This document shows positions 18,502 through 27,009 of a DNA stretch of 64,000 nt, piece by piece. The stretch lies in contig JBJMGV010000132.1 of assembly GCA_045807725.1 (NCBI GenBank), positions 48,676 to 112,675 of the forward strand, given 5' to 3'. The stretch is from DATENM01 sp045807725. GTDB lineage: Bacteria > Acidobacteriota > Blastocatellia > UBA7656. A program made the position numbers and the translations under genes. Position 1 is the first letter of the stretch; each line of letters begins with the position of its first letter. A model generated the notes under the pieces. That model did not search any database. It was not told where the DNA came from and saw only the letters and a program-made list of their open reading frames with translations.

Positions 18502-21500
18502 ATGATTAAACGACGTCTACTCCTGCTGTTGATGCTTATCCTGTTGCTGCCCGCCGCTGCTTTGCGGTCGCAGGACGAGGACGTGCTGACCCGCGAGAGC
18601 GATGAGAGCGCAACGACAATCGCAGAGCGACAGCGCGCGTTGACGGCGCTTTTGGCCGCCTCACAGCAGATGCGTGAAGCCGGGCAGGCGGCGCAGGCGG
18701 CGCGCTTTCTCAATCGCGCCGGTCGCTTGCATCTCCAACTCAGCTCGCCGCACGACGCCGTAGCCGCTTACCAGGAAGCGCTGTCGCTTGCCGAACAGTC
18801 GCTCGTCCCGGCTATCAAGGCCGATAGCCTTAACGGCCTGGGCGCAGCGCACAAGCATCTGGGCGACTGCGATCAGGCGCAAGCCTTTCTCCAACAGGCT
18901 ATCGTCGTGAGCGAGCAGAGCGATTACGTCGCGGGCAAAGCCGAAGCGTTGCTCATACTAAGTGATTGTCAGACCTACAGCGATCACGCGCTGGCGCTGC
19001 GAACGGCGCAGCAGGCGCTCGCGCTCTTCCAGTCTATAGACCATAAATGGGGCATCGCTAAATCCTATGCCGCTGTCGGCGAGTATCAGTTCGATCAGAA
19101 CAACTTGCCTGAGGCTACCGCCAGCTATGAAGCGGCGTTGAATCTTTGGCGCGAACTCAAGCTGTCAGACCAGCAGGCCGAGGCGCTCATCAGCCTCGGC
19201 TACATTGAATATCGCCGAGGGGCTTGGCAAAACGTCTTCGCGTTTTTCACGCAAGCGCAAGCGTTGCTCGACGAACAGGCCGAGCCTTACAAAATGGGCC
19301 AGATTCATGCCGGCCTCGCCAATGCTTTTATCGAAAGCGGCATGCCAGAGACCGGGCTGGCCAAGTACATGCAAGCTCTTGATGACTATAACCAGACACA
19401 TAACCGGCGCGCTGTGACGGCGATGATCTGGGGCATCGGTAGGGCTAATTACATTTTGGGCAACTATGAGGAAGCGCGTCGCCATTTAGAGAACGCGCTC
19501 GCAGAGGCTGAATCCATCAAAGAAAACAAGATCGCTGCCCTGTGCAATGACTTTTTGGGACAGACCGCGAGGGCAACGAATGACCAGACCGCCGCCCTGC
19601 ACTATTACGAGGTCGCGCTCAACTTGTATACGCAGGCGGCTAGCCCTATGGAGGCCGCGCGCGTGCTCGCTTTGATAGGACAGGTCTACGAGCAGCAAGG
19701 GAAAGTTGAACAGGCACGGGCGTTTTACCAAAGCGCGTTGAAAACATTCCGCGCCCTCTCGCATCAGATTAACCAGTCGGCTACTCTTTATGCGCTGGGG
19801 AGCCTGGAGTTGAAGCAGCGCCGCTTAAATCTGGCGGAAGACTACTTGCGCCAGTCCATCGAAGTGACTGAGAACATCCGCCGCGTCTCCACGAGCCGGG
19901 ACCTGACGGCTGCCTTTTCTGCCACCGTCTACGACCGCTACGAAAAGTATATTGACTGTCTGATGCAAGAGTATGAAGCGCGGCCAGCGCCTGACCTGCT
20001 CGTGCGCGCGTTCGAGACTAGCGATGTCGCGCGCGGGCGTTCGTTGTCCGAGCTGCTGCGGGCGACCGAAACCAACCTTGTGCCCGGCCTTGACCCGCAA
20101 CTGGCCGAGCGCGAAAAGTCGCTCCGTCTGCTGCTGCGGGTCAAAGAAGACGACAAAGTTACTCTGCTCAGCAAAACCTATAAAACGAAAGAACTGGTTG
20201 CCTTAGACGCTGACCTGACGCGCTTGCAGGCTGAGTATAAAGAGGTCGGCGAAGCGATACAGGCGCGCTATCCTGCTTACGGGCCGGTGACTCGCCCGGT
20301 GGCCTGGAGTCTACAGCAAATTCAGGAGCAGGTCGTTGCCGACGACGAGACGGTGCTGTTGGAATATAGTTTCGGCTCAGACCAGAGCTACGCCTGGGCC
20401 GTCACGCGCGAGGGCATCAAGAGTTATCGCTTGCCCGCCGGGGCGCTCATCAATGAAACGGCGCAAAGAGTCTATAAGCTGCTGGCCGTGCCGCCTGACC
20501 CGAATCAGACGAATGATCTCAACAACGCGCTTCAGGAATTGAGCGCGATGGTTCTGTCGCCGGTCGCCGCTGAGCTAAACAAGCGCCGGATTCTGATTGT
20601 CGCCGATAGTGCGCTACATTACATTCCTTTTCAGGCGTTGCCTACGCCTCAGCCGGGCGGCGAATCGCTTGTCGCCGATTACGAAATCATCAACATCCCT
20701 TCGGCCTCCATTCTCGGAGAGCTGCGCCAGGAGGCAACGCGGCGGCAGCCGACGAAAATGCTGGCCGCGTTCGGCGACCCGGTCTTCGCGTCGAACTATG
20801 CGCAGGCCAGCGGCGTGAGCAGCGGGCCTGTGGTCGCTATGCAATCGCTTGAGATGGCGCGCTGGCAAAACGCTCTGCGCGACGTTGCGCTCAACGCCGG
20901 ACCCAACGGCGACACGCTCGACCCCGCAGCGATCAAGCCGCTCTTTTATGCCAAGCGCGAGCTGGCTACGTTGCGCGATGCGGCGGCGGGCGGCGAGACG
21001 GCCATCTCGTCGGGCTTCGCTGCCAGCCGCGAACAACTGCTGCACACCGACCTGTCGCAATACGCCATTCTTTATTTCGCCACACACGGGCTGCTCGATC
21101 CGAAGCGGCCCGAAAACTCCGGCTTGTTGCTATCAACGGTGAATCGTGACGGGCAAGCGCAGAACGGCTTTGTCGGGTTGCAAGACATCTATGGCCTGCG
21201 CGCGCCGGTTGATCTGGTCGTCCTGAGCGCCTGTCAGACGGCGCTCGGCAAAGACGCGCGCGGCGAAGGCTTGCTCGGCCTCACGCGTGGGTTTATGTAC
21301 GCCGGCGCATCCAGTGTAATGGCCAGTCTGTGGAAGGTAGACGACGAAGCGACCGCCGAGCTGATGCGCCAGACTTACGTCAATATGCTGCAAGAGGGAA
21401 TGCCCCCGGCGGCGGCTTTGCGCGCGGCGCAGAATAGCATTCGTCAAAGGCCAGAGTGGCGCTCGCCTTATTACTGGGCCGGGTTCACGTTGCAGGGGGA

Positions 21501-21666
21501 ATATCTTCACGTCATCCGCCCCGCTTCTGCCACAGGCGCTGCCGGTTTATATGGAAGGGGAATAGTAATCGGGGGGTTGATGCTGCTGGCCTTGATGGCC
21601 GTGTGGTTTTATCGCCGCCGCCAGCGGTCGCAAGCGATCATTAGCTATTCGATGACGAAAAAGTAA
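18502..21666 (+). CDS. Exported, membrane-anchored TPR-CHAT caspase-like protease (copy 2)
   Basis: 1054 residues from the ATG at 18502; a longer frame opens at 18307 inside the C11 gene but is rejected because a clear signal peptide (MIKRRLLLLLMLILLLPAAA) begins here. TPR repeats cover about 60-470, then a helical linker. The CHAT domain holds His in FATHG (H862) and Cys in LSACQTALG (C911). It differs from copy 1 in having a C-terminal membrane helix (about 1020-1037) followed by RRRQR, so the protease domain should face the periplasm with its tail in the cytoplasm. Its 3' end overlaps the convergent anti-sigma-like gene by 22 bases. Catalytic residues are intact; substrate is unknown. Confidence 0.9.
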   Translation: MIKRRLLLLLMLILLLPAAALRSQDEDVLTRESDESATTIAERQRALTALLAASQQMREAGQAAQAARFLNRAGRLHLQLSSPHDAVAAYQEALSLAEQSLVPAIKADSLNGLGAAHKHLGDCDQAQAFLQQAIVVSEQSDYVAGKAEALLILSDCQTYSDHALALRTAQQALALFQSIDHKWGIAKSYAAVGEYQFDQNNLPEATASYEAALNLWRELKLSDQQAEALISLGYIEYRRGAWQNVFAFFTQAQALLDEQAEPYKMGQIHAGLANAFIESGMPETGLAKYMQALDDYNQTHNRRAVTAMIWGIGRANYILGNYEEARRHLENALAEAESIKENKIAALCNDFLGQTARATNDQTAALHYYEVALNLYTQAASPMEAARVLALIGQVYEQQGKVEQARAFYQSALKTFRALSHQINQSATLYALGSLELKQRRLNLAEDYLRQSIEVTENIRRVSTSRDLTAAFSATVYDRYEKYIDCLMQEYEARPAPDLLVRAFETSDVARGRSLSELLRATETNLVPGLDPQLAEREKSLRLLLRVKEDDKVTLLSKTYKTKELVALDADLTRLQAEYKEVGEAIQARYPAYGPVTRPVAWSLQQIQEQVVADDETVLLEYSFGSDQSYAWAVTREGIKSYRLPAGALINETAQRVYKLLAVPPDPNQTNDLNNALQELSAMVLSPVAAELNKRRILIVADSALHYIPFQALPTPQPGGESLVADYEIINIPSASILGELRQEATRRQPTKMLAAFGDPVFASNYAQASGVSSGPVVAMQSLEMARWQNALRDVALNAGPNGDTLDPAAIKPLFYAKRELATLRDAAAGGETAISSGFAASREQLLHTDLSQYAILYFATHGLLDPKRPENSGLLLSTVNRDGQAQNGFVGLQDIYGLRAPVDLVVLSACQTALGKDARGEGLLGLTRGFMYAGASSVMASLWKVDDEATAELMRQTYVNMLQEGMPPAAALRAAQNSIRQRPEWRSPYYWAGFTLQGEYLHVIRPASATGAAGLYGRGIVIGGLMLLALMAVWFYRRRQRSQAIISYSMTKK

Positions 21667-22412
21667 CTGCCGCTGATGCGTTGCTCGCTGCCATCGGCTC
21701 GGATGGCGAAAAGCTTCAACGCGTACTGCTCGCGCGCGAGATGCGCTGCCGGAATGACGACCCGCACCGACTGAGCGTCTTCTTCGACGATCTCCACAAC
21801 TCGCTTCTCGCCATTGGTATTCTCTAACTCGACCCGATAACGCGCGGCCTGCGGCGGCGGTTGCGGCAAGATCATGGTGACGCGCAGGGCGTCGGTATTC
21901 GACGCCAGCTTGATCGTATCTGTCGGCGCTCCTTCGGCGCGATTGCTCTGGCTGAGCGTCAGGGTCAGCGTGGCGAATGTGCGCGGCGGTTGCGGCGGGA
22001 AGAACCACAAAGCGCCGCTGATGAGAATGACGACGGCCACGGCGGCAGCCGCGCGCGCCGCCCACGACGTGCGGCCCCAAAACGCGCCGAAGCGCTCGGA
22101 CCAGCTTGGCTCCGGCGCAGCGTCACTGCCACCTGACTGAAGCGCGGCGTCGCGTTCGTCAAGACAGCGCAAAAGCGCCGCCGCCACCGCGACACGTTCT
22201 TGTCTGGCTTCCGTCACCATATAATTTAGCTCGAAGCCCTGCCGCCGTTCGGGCGTGAGCTGATCGCGCAAATACGCTTCGATCAAATCGTCTTCGACCA
22301 GGGCGATCTGATCGGGCCACTCCTCTTCGGCGAAGCAGTCGTCTTCAAACCGCTCCATCTCTTCTTTGGGCAGTTCTTCTAACAAATAAGCGATGATTCG
22401 TTCGTCAGTCAT
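21645..22412 (-). CDS. Anti-sigma-factor-like membrane protein (copy 2)
   Basis: 255 residues. An acidic helical N-terminal domain (about 1-85, starting MTDERIIAYLLEELPKEEM) lacks the zinc ligands of classical zf-HC2 anti-sigma factors. One membrane helix (about 119-138) precedes a beta-rich domain (about 145-255) ending SGSYFFVIE, similar in layout to the C-terminal domain of the protein at 10576-11580. It follows a sigma gene by 86 bases and overlaps the 3' end of the convergent TPR-CHAT gene by 22 bases. By position and design it is the likely inhibitor of the sigma factor at 22499-23110, and a possible substrate of the neighbouring proteases. Confidence 0.75.
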   Translation of the reverse strand: MTDERIIAYLLEELPKEEMERFEDDCFAEEEWPDQIALVEDDLIEAYLRDQLTPERRQGFELNYMVTEARQERVAVAAALLRCLDERDAALQSGGSDAAPEPSWSERFGAFWGRTSWAARAAAAVAVVILISGALWFFPPQPPRTFATLTLTLSQSNRAEGAPTDTIKLASNTDALRVTMILPQPPPQAARYRVELENTNGEKRVVEIVEEDAQSVRVVIPAAHLAREQYALKLFAIRADGSEQRISGSYFFVIE

Positions 22413-22498
22413 TCTCTAACGCCAGCCAAATCTGATAGGCGGTATTGCCCACTGCATCGCGCCACTGCTCATGAGTATATGCTCTAATATCAAGTTCG

Positions 22499-23110
22499 TT
22501 ACATATCCGGGTTGGAGGTTTGAAACTCGCGCGACCGTCTGCGCACGCATTCGGTCAGGCTGTTACGCAGGCGCGTCACGCGTATCCGCAGCGCCAGCAC
22601 GGAGATGTTCCGCGCCTCGGCCAGTTCGCGGCGGTGTTGAGCGCGCGCGCGGCCCTGTATGTCTTTGCAATAGGCGAGCAGCAATTGTTGATCGTCCGTC
22701 GCCAGTTGCTCGAAACATGGCTTCAGAATGCCGTAGATTCTTTCGACCTGCTCGACGGAAGAATGGCTCAAGTCCTGGATGAATTTGTGCAGCGCCAGGT
22801 CTTCGCGGTAGACGCGGCGATACCTCTCTTTGGCGATGTTGCGAGCGATGCCGAGGCAGTATTTGTCGGCGTCGGGCACGCCCGCGCCGGCGGCAATCTT
22901 TAATATGGCCCGGTCAATCGTTTCGTTGGCCGCACTCTCAGGGTCGGAGATGCCTTTCAAGCGGAAAAAGCCGGTGAGCTTTTTATGGAGGCGTGTGTAG
23001 CGGCGGCCCGCCTCTTCTGTGTCAGGTGCGAGGCATTCCAGGAACCGCGCAAACATCTCGGAATTCATGTTCTGCGGGTCTTTTGGATTGAAGCCTGGGG
23101 AATCCGCCAT
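22499..23110 (-). CDS. Sigma-70-family sigma factor, ECF-like (copy 2)
   Basis: 203 residues. Region 2 covers about 40-110, with LTGFFRLKGISDPESAANET and KYCLGIARNIAKERYRR; region 4 is about 135-195 with the helix-turn-helix ARNISVLALRIRVTRLRNSL. The resemblance to the sigma factor at 11640-12266 over region 2 marks the two as paralogues. It lacks a strong ribosome site at the ATG at 23110, and an internal Met at residue 15 is an alternative start. It is transcribed towards, and probably with, the anti-sigma-like gene downstream. Confidence 0.75.
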   Translation of the reverse strand: MADSPGFNPKDPQNMNSEMFARFLECLAPDTEEAGRRYTRLHKKLTGFFRLKGISDPESAANETIDRAILKIAAGAGVPDADKYCLGIARNIAKERYRRVYREDLALHKFIQDLSHSSVEQVERIYGILKPCFEQLATDDQQLLLAYCKDIQGRARAQHRRELAEARNISVLALRIRVTRLRNSLTECVRRRSREFQTSNPDM

Positions 23111-23395
23111 TGCTCACTCTACAAGCTCGAAACCAGGGCACAGCACAAGCAATATCTGCGTATCGCTTAGTCAAGATCAATCAAGTGCGAAAAAGATGGG
23201 CGAGGCTTATTGTCGAATGAAGAGGCTTGCCCGCAAGCAGAATACAACAACGAAACAGCCTAAGCAAACAGCTTGACTTACGCCGCATCATCCGCTCAAG
23301 CGTGACGTTGTGGCCGTGGCTGACTGTGTGCTACCGGCGCGTGCCGACGCTCAGACAGACACGGAAGAGAAATTGAATCGGCTGTCGCCCGCGCC
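23111..23395. other. Intergenic region, no gene seen
   Basis: About 285 bases between the sigma-factor gene and the S24-like gene, both on the minus strand. No conserved RNA, repeat or credible short gene is visible. It should hold the promoter of the sigma/anti-sigma pair. Confidence 0.4.
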
Positions 23396-23761
23396 TCAAG
23401 CGTTGTTCACGGCTCTGAGCTTTCGGGCCAGCGCAACGCCGACGCCGATGATTCGCTCGGACCATTCGAGCGGGCGGCGGCCCTGGCCGGTCTCCAGATA
23501 GCCCGACACCGAGGCGACGCCAAGCCGCGTGTACTGGTCTTCTTCGATCAAGACGATCTCGCCTTCTTCGGGATTATCGCGGGCGGCAAACAGTATGATG
23601 TCGCCTTCGAGCAGGCCACGCTCAATCCATGATTGATTGACCATCACGCATTCATAGGCGGCTTCGGGAATATCGAGGACGCGCACGAGCACATCGTCTT
23701 CGTCGGCGTAGACCTGCTGGCGACGCTTCTCGTGCGCCGCAATGGTTTCATCTTTTTCCAT
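23396..23761 (-). CDS. S24/LexA-like peptidase-fold protein, degenerate dyad
   Basis: 121 residues from the ATG at 23761; upstream in-frame sequence to 23896 is part of a repeat hairpin and is not counted. Residues 44-54 (SWIERGLLEGD) align with the SMxxxxIxxGD catalytic-serine motif of S24 peptidases (LexA, UmuD, signal peptidase-like), and GEIVLIEEDQYTRLG aligns with the strand that carries the catalytic Lys (TLKRF in LexA). Here that Lys position is Arg or Leu. No DNA-binding domain is present. It may be an inactive S24 fold used for protein-protein contact, or an enzyme with a shifted base. Confidence in the fold is moderate; function is unknown. Confidence 0.6.
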   Translation of the reverse strand: MEKDETIAAHEKRRQQVYADEDDVLVRVLDIPEAAYECVMVNQSWIERGLLEGDIILFAARDNPEEGEIVLIEEDQYTRLGVASVSGYLETGQGRRPLEWSERIIGVGVALARKLRAVNNA

Positions 23762-23847
23762 GTTCAAATCGAATTCGTCGCAAAGGTTCGGGATGCGCTC
23801 AGAGCATTCATTGAAAACCGCCGCGCCGCGAATGTCAAACAAAGAAA

Positions 23848-23944
23848 GTGCTGAGCGCTGAACGCTGAGACTGAGAAGCAAGGATTCTGGCCTCACTCGA
23901 TCATCTGCGCGTCCTGCTCAAGACTCAAGACTCAGGCTCAGCAC
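23848..23944. repeat. Intergenic hairpin of short tandem units (CTGA-type)
   Basis: Left arm GTGCTGAGCGCTGAACGCTG and right arm ending AGACTCAGGCTCAGCAC pair imperfectly over about 28 bases, and each arm is a run of 8-base-like units based on CTGAG/CTCAG. It sits just upstream of the S24-like gene and before the YihY gene. It is the least perfect member of the hairpin family described in the findings. Confidence 0.6.
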
Positions 23945-24021
23945 TCTCCTTGTGGCATTGCTTTTGCCCATCGAATTGATGAAGAGGATTCTTGCACGAC
24001 TATCGAACAAGGGGAGCGGGT

Positions 24022-24912
24022 ATGAGTATGCAAATGCTTAGCGGCTTGACGATCAAAGAACTGGGACGGCGGACGTGGCGCGAGTCGAATGAAGACAACG
24101 TCTGGGGCGGCGCGGCCCAGCTCGGCTATTATTTTTTGCTGGCGCTTTTTCCGATGCTCATCTTCCTGATGAGCCTGCTCGGCTTTCTGCCCGGCGCACA
24201 GGAAAACATCATCAACATGCTTGCCAAGGTTGTGCCCGGCCAGGCGATGACCCTGGTGTATCAGTTTATGCACGACGTAGTCGAACACCGCAGCGGCGGC
24301 CTGCTCAGCTTCGGCGTGCTCGCCACACTGTGGGCGGCGTCGAGCGGCGTCTCGGCGGTGATGGATACGCTCAACGTCACTTATGATGTCGAAGAAGGGC
24401 GGCCATTCTGGAAAGTGCGGCTCATGGCCATTGGCCTGACCATCGGCCTGGCGTTGCTGATCACCGGCGGCGCGGGCTTGATTATGTTCGCGGACAAAAT
24501 CAGCCAGTGGCTGGCGACGCTGCTGGGTCTCGGCGCTTTCTTCACCGTCGCGTCGAGCATTGTCGGTTACGTGCTTGGCCTCGCCTGTCTGTTCCTCGGC
24601 ATTCAGTTGATCTATTACTTCGGGCCGAACCTCGAACAAGACTGGCGATGGATTACGCCCGGCGCGGTCTTCGCGGCGATAGGGATCATTCTCGGCTCGC
24701 TCGGCTTTTCCATCTACCTGCGCGTCGCGCCGAGCAACAGCGCAACCTACGGCTCGCTCGGCGCGGTTATGACGATGATGTTATGGCTCTACGTGATGGG
24801 CCTGGTGCTGCTGGTCGGCGGCGAAATCAATTCGGAAATCGAGAACGCCGCCCGCAAGCCGAAGACGCTGAAAGAACCCGAATCGAATCAATCACGATTG
24901 GAAGCTGCATAA
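24022..24912 (+). CDS. YihY/BrkB-family inner-membrane protein
   Basis: 296 residues from the ATG at 24022, chosen over a TTG at 23992 because GGGGAG lies 5 bases upstream. Six hydrophobic segments are visible. The phrase ESNEDNVWGGAAQLGYYFLLALFPMLIF near residues 20-45 and SNSATYGSLGAVMTMMLWLY near 235-255 are typical of the YihY/BrkB family (formerly called ribonuclease BN in error). Function of the family is unsettled. The gene is followed 43 bases later by a small cytoplasmic protein gene. The C-terminal tail is charged. Confidence 0.85.
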   Translation: MSMQMLSGLTIKELGRRTWRESNEDNVWGGAAQLGYYFLLALFPMLIFLMSLLGFLPGAQENIINMLAKVVPGQAMTLVYQFMHDVVEHRSGGLLSFGVLATLWAASSGVSAVMDTLNVTYDVEEGRPFWKVRLMAIGLTIGLALLITGGAGLIMFADKISQWLATLLGLGAFFTVASSIVGYVLGLACLFLGIQLIYYFGPNLEQDWRWITPGAVFAAIGIILGSLGFSIYLRVAPSNSATYGSLGAVMTMMLWLYVMGLVLLVGGEINSEIENAARKPKTLKEPESNQSRLEAA

Positions 24913-24955
24913 AAGCAGTGGCTACGGACAACGACTTTGGAGGTGAAGAGATTAG

Positions 24956-25306
24956 ATGGCAAATCGCAAAGTTATTTTCATCACGGAACTCAAGGAAGGG
25001 CTCGAAGCGCAGTTGCTTGAGGAGATGAAGAACAGTTTTCCGTCCGACGCGCTCGCCCGGATCGATGGCATCAAAGAGGTCACCATCTGCCAGGGGCATA
25101 ATATGTTCGCGGCGGTCTTCGAGTATGATGGCGAGTTTGGCGATATCTTCTCGAACTACGTCGCCAACCCCGCCGTGCGCGCCTTCCACGCCCGCATCGC
25201 GCCTTTCTTGAAACAAGCGCCGACCGCCAACGTCCCGGCAGACTTGCCGCTGGTCGGCGATGTGCTGGTCTGGGATGGCGGCAAAGTTATGGAAGCCGTC
25301 GGCTGA
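24956..25306 (+). CDS. Conserved hypothetical protein, ferredoxin-like fold possible
   Basis: 116 residues, no signal or membrane segment. Starts MANRKVIFITELKEG with alternating beta strands and helices (strand, helix about 12-25, strand with VTICQGHNMFAAVFEY, helix about 60-75). That pattern fits a small alpha/beta stress-responsive or antibiotic-monooxygenase-like fold, but no catalytic residue can be named. It follows the YihY gene closely and converges with the SRPBCC gene. GGAGG lies 13 bases upstream of the ATG and GAAGAG 6 bases upstream. Confidence 0.6.
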   Translation: MANRKVIFITELKEGLEAQLLEEMKNSFPSDALARIDGIKEVTICQGHNMFAAVFEYDGEFGDIFSNYVANPAVRAFHARIAPFLKQAPTANVPADLPLVGDVLVWDGGKVMEAVG

Positions 25307-25330
25307 CGGCGGCTCTTGTCACCGCCTGAC

Positions 25331-25996
25331 TTATTCCGTTATCGGCGCGGTGAGCCGCACCGCTTCGGGCGGCACGACTTGCGCAGCGCGAGCCATCTCA
25401 TCGGCTTCGATGAGTTGCTTGAAGCGGCGCAGGTCTTCTCGCACCATTCTGGCCGGGTCATTTCCTGTCAGCCGCGCTAGAACCGAGCCGAGCGGCCCGG
25501 CGGGCAGCGCAACGCGCATCGTCGCCAGCACGCGCGTGCCATTTGGTGTGCGCTCGAAACGCACCTCGCCGCGATGCGGCACGTCGGCGGTGGTCGAACG
25601 CCACGCGATTACTTCACCCGGCACGGCGGCGGCGACCAGCGCGTCCCACTCGACGTGCTGGCCGAGCGGCCCCGCAACCGTCCAGTGCCAGGTGTTGGCG
25701 CTCGTCGGTCGTACCTCGACGACGTTGTTCATAAAGCGGGGGAAGTCCTCGAACCGCGACCACAGATCATAAGCCGCTTCCGGCGAAGCCTTCACAACAA
25801 TGGCTTCGCGCACCTCTTGCGGCGCGGATTCGGCCAGCGGCAGCCCGGCCACCGCCGCCACCTCGGTCGCGCCAAGCCCCGCGCCGACGACGCCAAGCGC
25901 CGTGCCGACCAGGCCGCCTTTCTTAAACCCATAAGCCGCCAGTGCTGCCGCCGCCAACGCCTTCATCGCATGCATCGCTCGGTGATTGTCTGTCAT
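25331..25996 (-). CDS. SRPBCC-family (START-like) protein
   Basis: 221 residues from the ATG at 25996, chosen because AGGAG lies 8 bases upstream; a GTG 9 bases earlier would overlap that site. A hydrophobic, Gly/Ala-rich N-terminal part (about 10-50, with GGLVGTALGVVGAGLGATE) may cross or sit on the membrane. The SRPBCC domain (about 60-200) has the opening phrase EAIVVKASPEAAYDLWSRFEDFPRFM, strongly typical of polyketide-cyclase/CoQ-binding START-like proteins that hold hydrophobic ligands. No catalytic residues are recognised. The gene converges with 24956-25306. Confidence 0.75.
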   Translation of the reverse strand: MTDNHRAMHAMKALAAAALAAYGFKKGGLVGTALGVVGAGLGATEVAAVAGLPLAESAPQEVREAIVVKASPEAAYDLWSRFEDFPRFMNNVVEVRPTSANTWHWTVAGPLGQHVEWDALVAAAVPGEVIAWRSTTADVPHRGEVRFERTPNGTRVLATMRVALPAGPLGSVLARLTGNDPARMVREDLRRFKQLIEADEMARAAQVVPPEAVRLTAPITE

Positions 25997-26089
25997 GTCT
26001 CCCACTCCTCGATTCTTGCGCAGGCCCGCTGATAAGCGCGCGATTCTATGATGCTGTGGGTATTGGCAAAGACTGTGCCGTTTGTGCGA

Positions 26090-26845
26090 TTAACCGGCGG
26101 CGCGGGTCAGCGGGCGGGCCAGCGAGTGGATGTTTTCGTTGTATAGCTCGTAGTCGTCTCTAACATTATCACTCGTCGCAAACAGCCAGAGCGGGTAGAG
26201 GTCGAGCAGTATCTTTTGCGCGCGGTCGAGGAAGCGGCGGCGCGACAGGATCGGATCGTTGGCCGTGAAGTGCTCGCCGACGATGAAGCTGTCGAGCTTG
26301 ACCCAGCGCCGCGAAGATGCCGGCAGCGGCCACTTCTTCACCCCGCCGGCTTCGCTGTTGGCCAACTCCCAGTAGGTTTCGGCGATCTGTCGCTCTTCAA
26401 GGTAGCGCTCGAACAGGCGCAGGTTGCGGCGTATGCCTTCCTGCACGGCTCCTGCGCGCGACGGTTTGCCGCCGGGGTAAAAGCCTACTGACACGCCGTG
26501 CGATTCGAGGCCGACAAAAAGCACCGCCCCCGTAGTCCACTTCTCACCGCGCCGCGCAAAAGTGACATATATCCAGGGGCGATATGGCGGGCGGTTGCGG
26601 TGAAAACGCAGGTCGTTGTTGATGCGGCTGATCGTCCGCCCGACGCGCGGCGTGGTTTCAAAGGCGTCGTTGAGCAGGTGGATGATCGGGCCTAGATCGC
26701 CGACGAAAGATTTGACCGGCACGAGGACTTCGCTTTGATACTGCCGACGGTTCTCATCGAACCATTCCCGCGAGTTGTGCTCAGTGAGCGCAGAGAGAAA
26801 TTGAAACAGCCCCGCCGAAAACCCTGAGAAACGGACGTGAGTCAT
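26090..26845 (-). CDS. DUF2461-family protein
   Basis: 251 residues. The N-terminal phrase ALTEHNSREWFDENRRQY and the central RINNDLRFHRNRPPYRPWIY are hallmarks of DUF2461 (about 223-residue families). No membrane segment or signal is visible. The family has no agreed biochemical role. A weak AAAGG ribosome site is 8 bases upstream of the ATG. It is monocistronic between the SRPBCC gene and the divergent MarR gene. Confidence 0.8.
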   Translation of the reverse strand: MTHVRFSGFSAGLFQFLSALTEHNSREWFDENRRQYQSEVLVPVKSFVGDLGPIIHLLNDAFETTPRVGRTISRINNDLRFHRNRPPYRPWIYVTFARRGEKWTTGAVLFVGLESHGVSVGFYPGGKPSRAGAVQEGIRRNLRLFERYLEERQIAETYWELANSEAGGVKKWPLPASSRRWVKLDSFIVGEHFTANDPILSRRRFLDRAQKILLDLYPLWLFATSDNVRDDYELYNENIHSLARPLTRAAG

Positions 26846-26943
26846 CTGCCGACCTTTCGATTATCAAGTCCAACCCGGTGGAATAACGTTCTGCGGTGAG
26901 CTTAAACGCTGGGCGGCGCGACTGTCAACTGGATGCCCCCTTG

Positions 26944-26972
26944 TTGACAGAAACGATCTTATTGTTTATTAT
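26944..26972 (+). promoter_or_regulatory. Putative sigma-70-type promoter of the marR gene
   Basis: TTGACA at 26944-26949 and TATTAT at 26967-26972, spaced 17 bases, in one of the most AT-rich stretches in the window. They lie about 40 bases before the MarR ATG. The AT-rich region between them and the start may hold the operator of the regulator itself, but no clean palindrome is visible. Confidence 0.5.
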
Positions 26973-27009
26973 AATTAATGTAAATTAAATATTAAGATTG
27001 ATGAAATAA

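Noticed and set aside
10576..23110. Type III-E CRISPR (Craspase) locus
   Set aside because: TPR-CHAT and sigma genes are present, but there is no gRAMP, no Csx30-like gene and no array.
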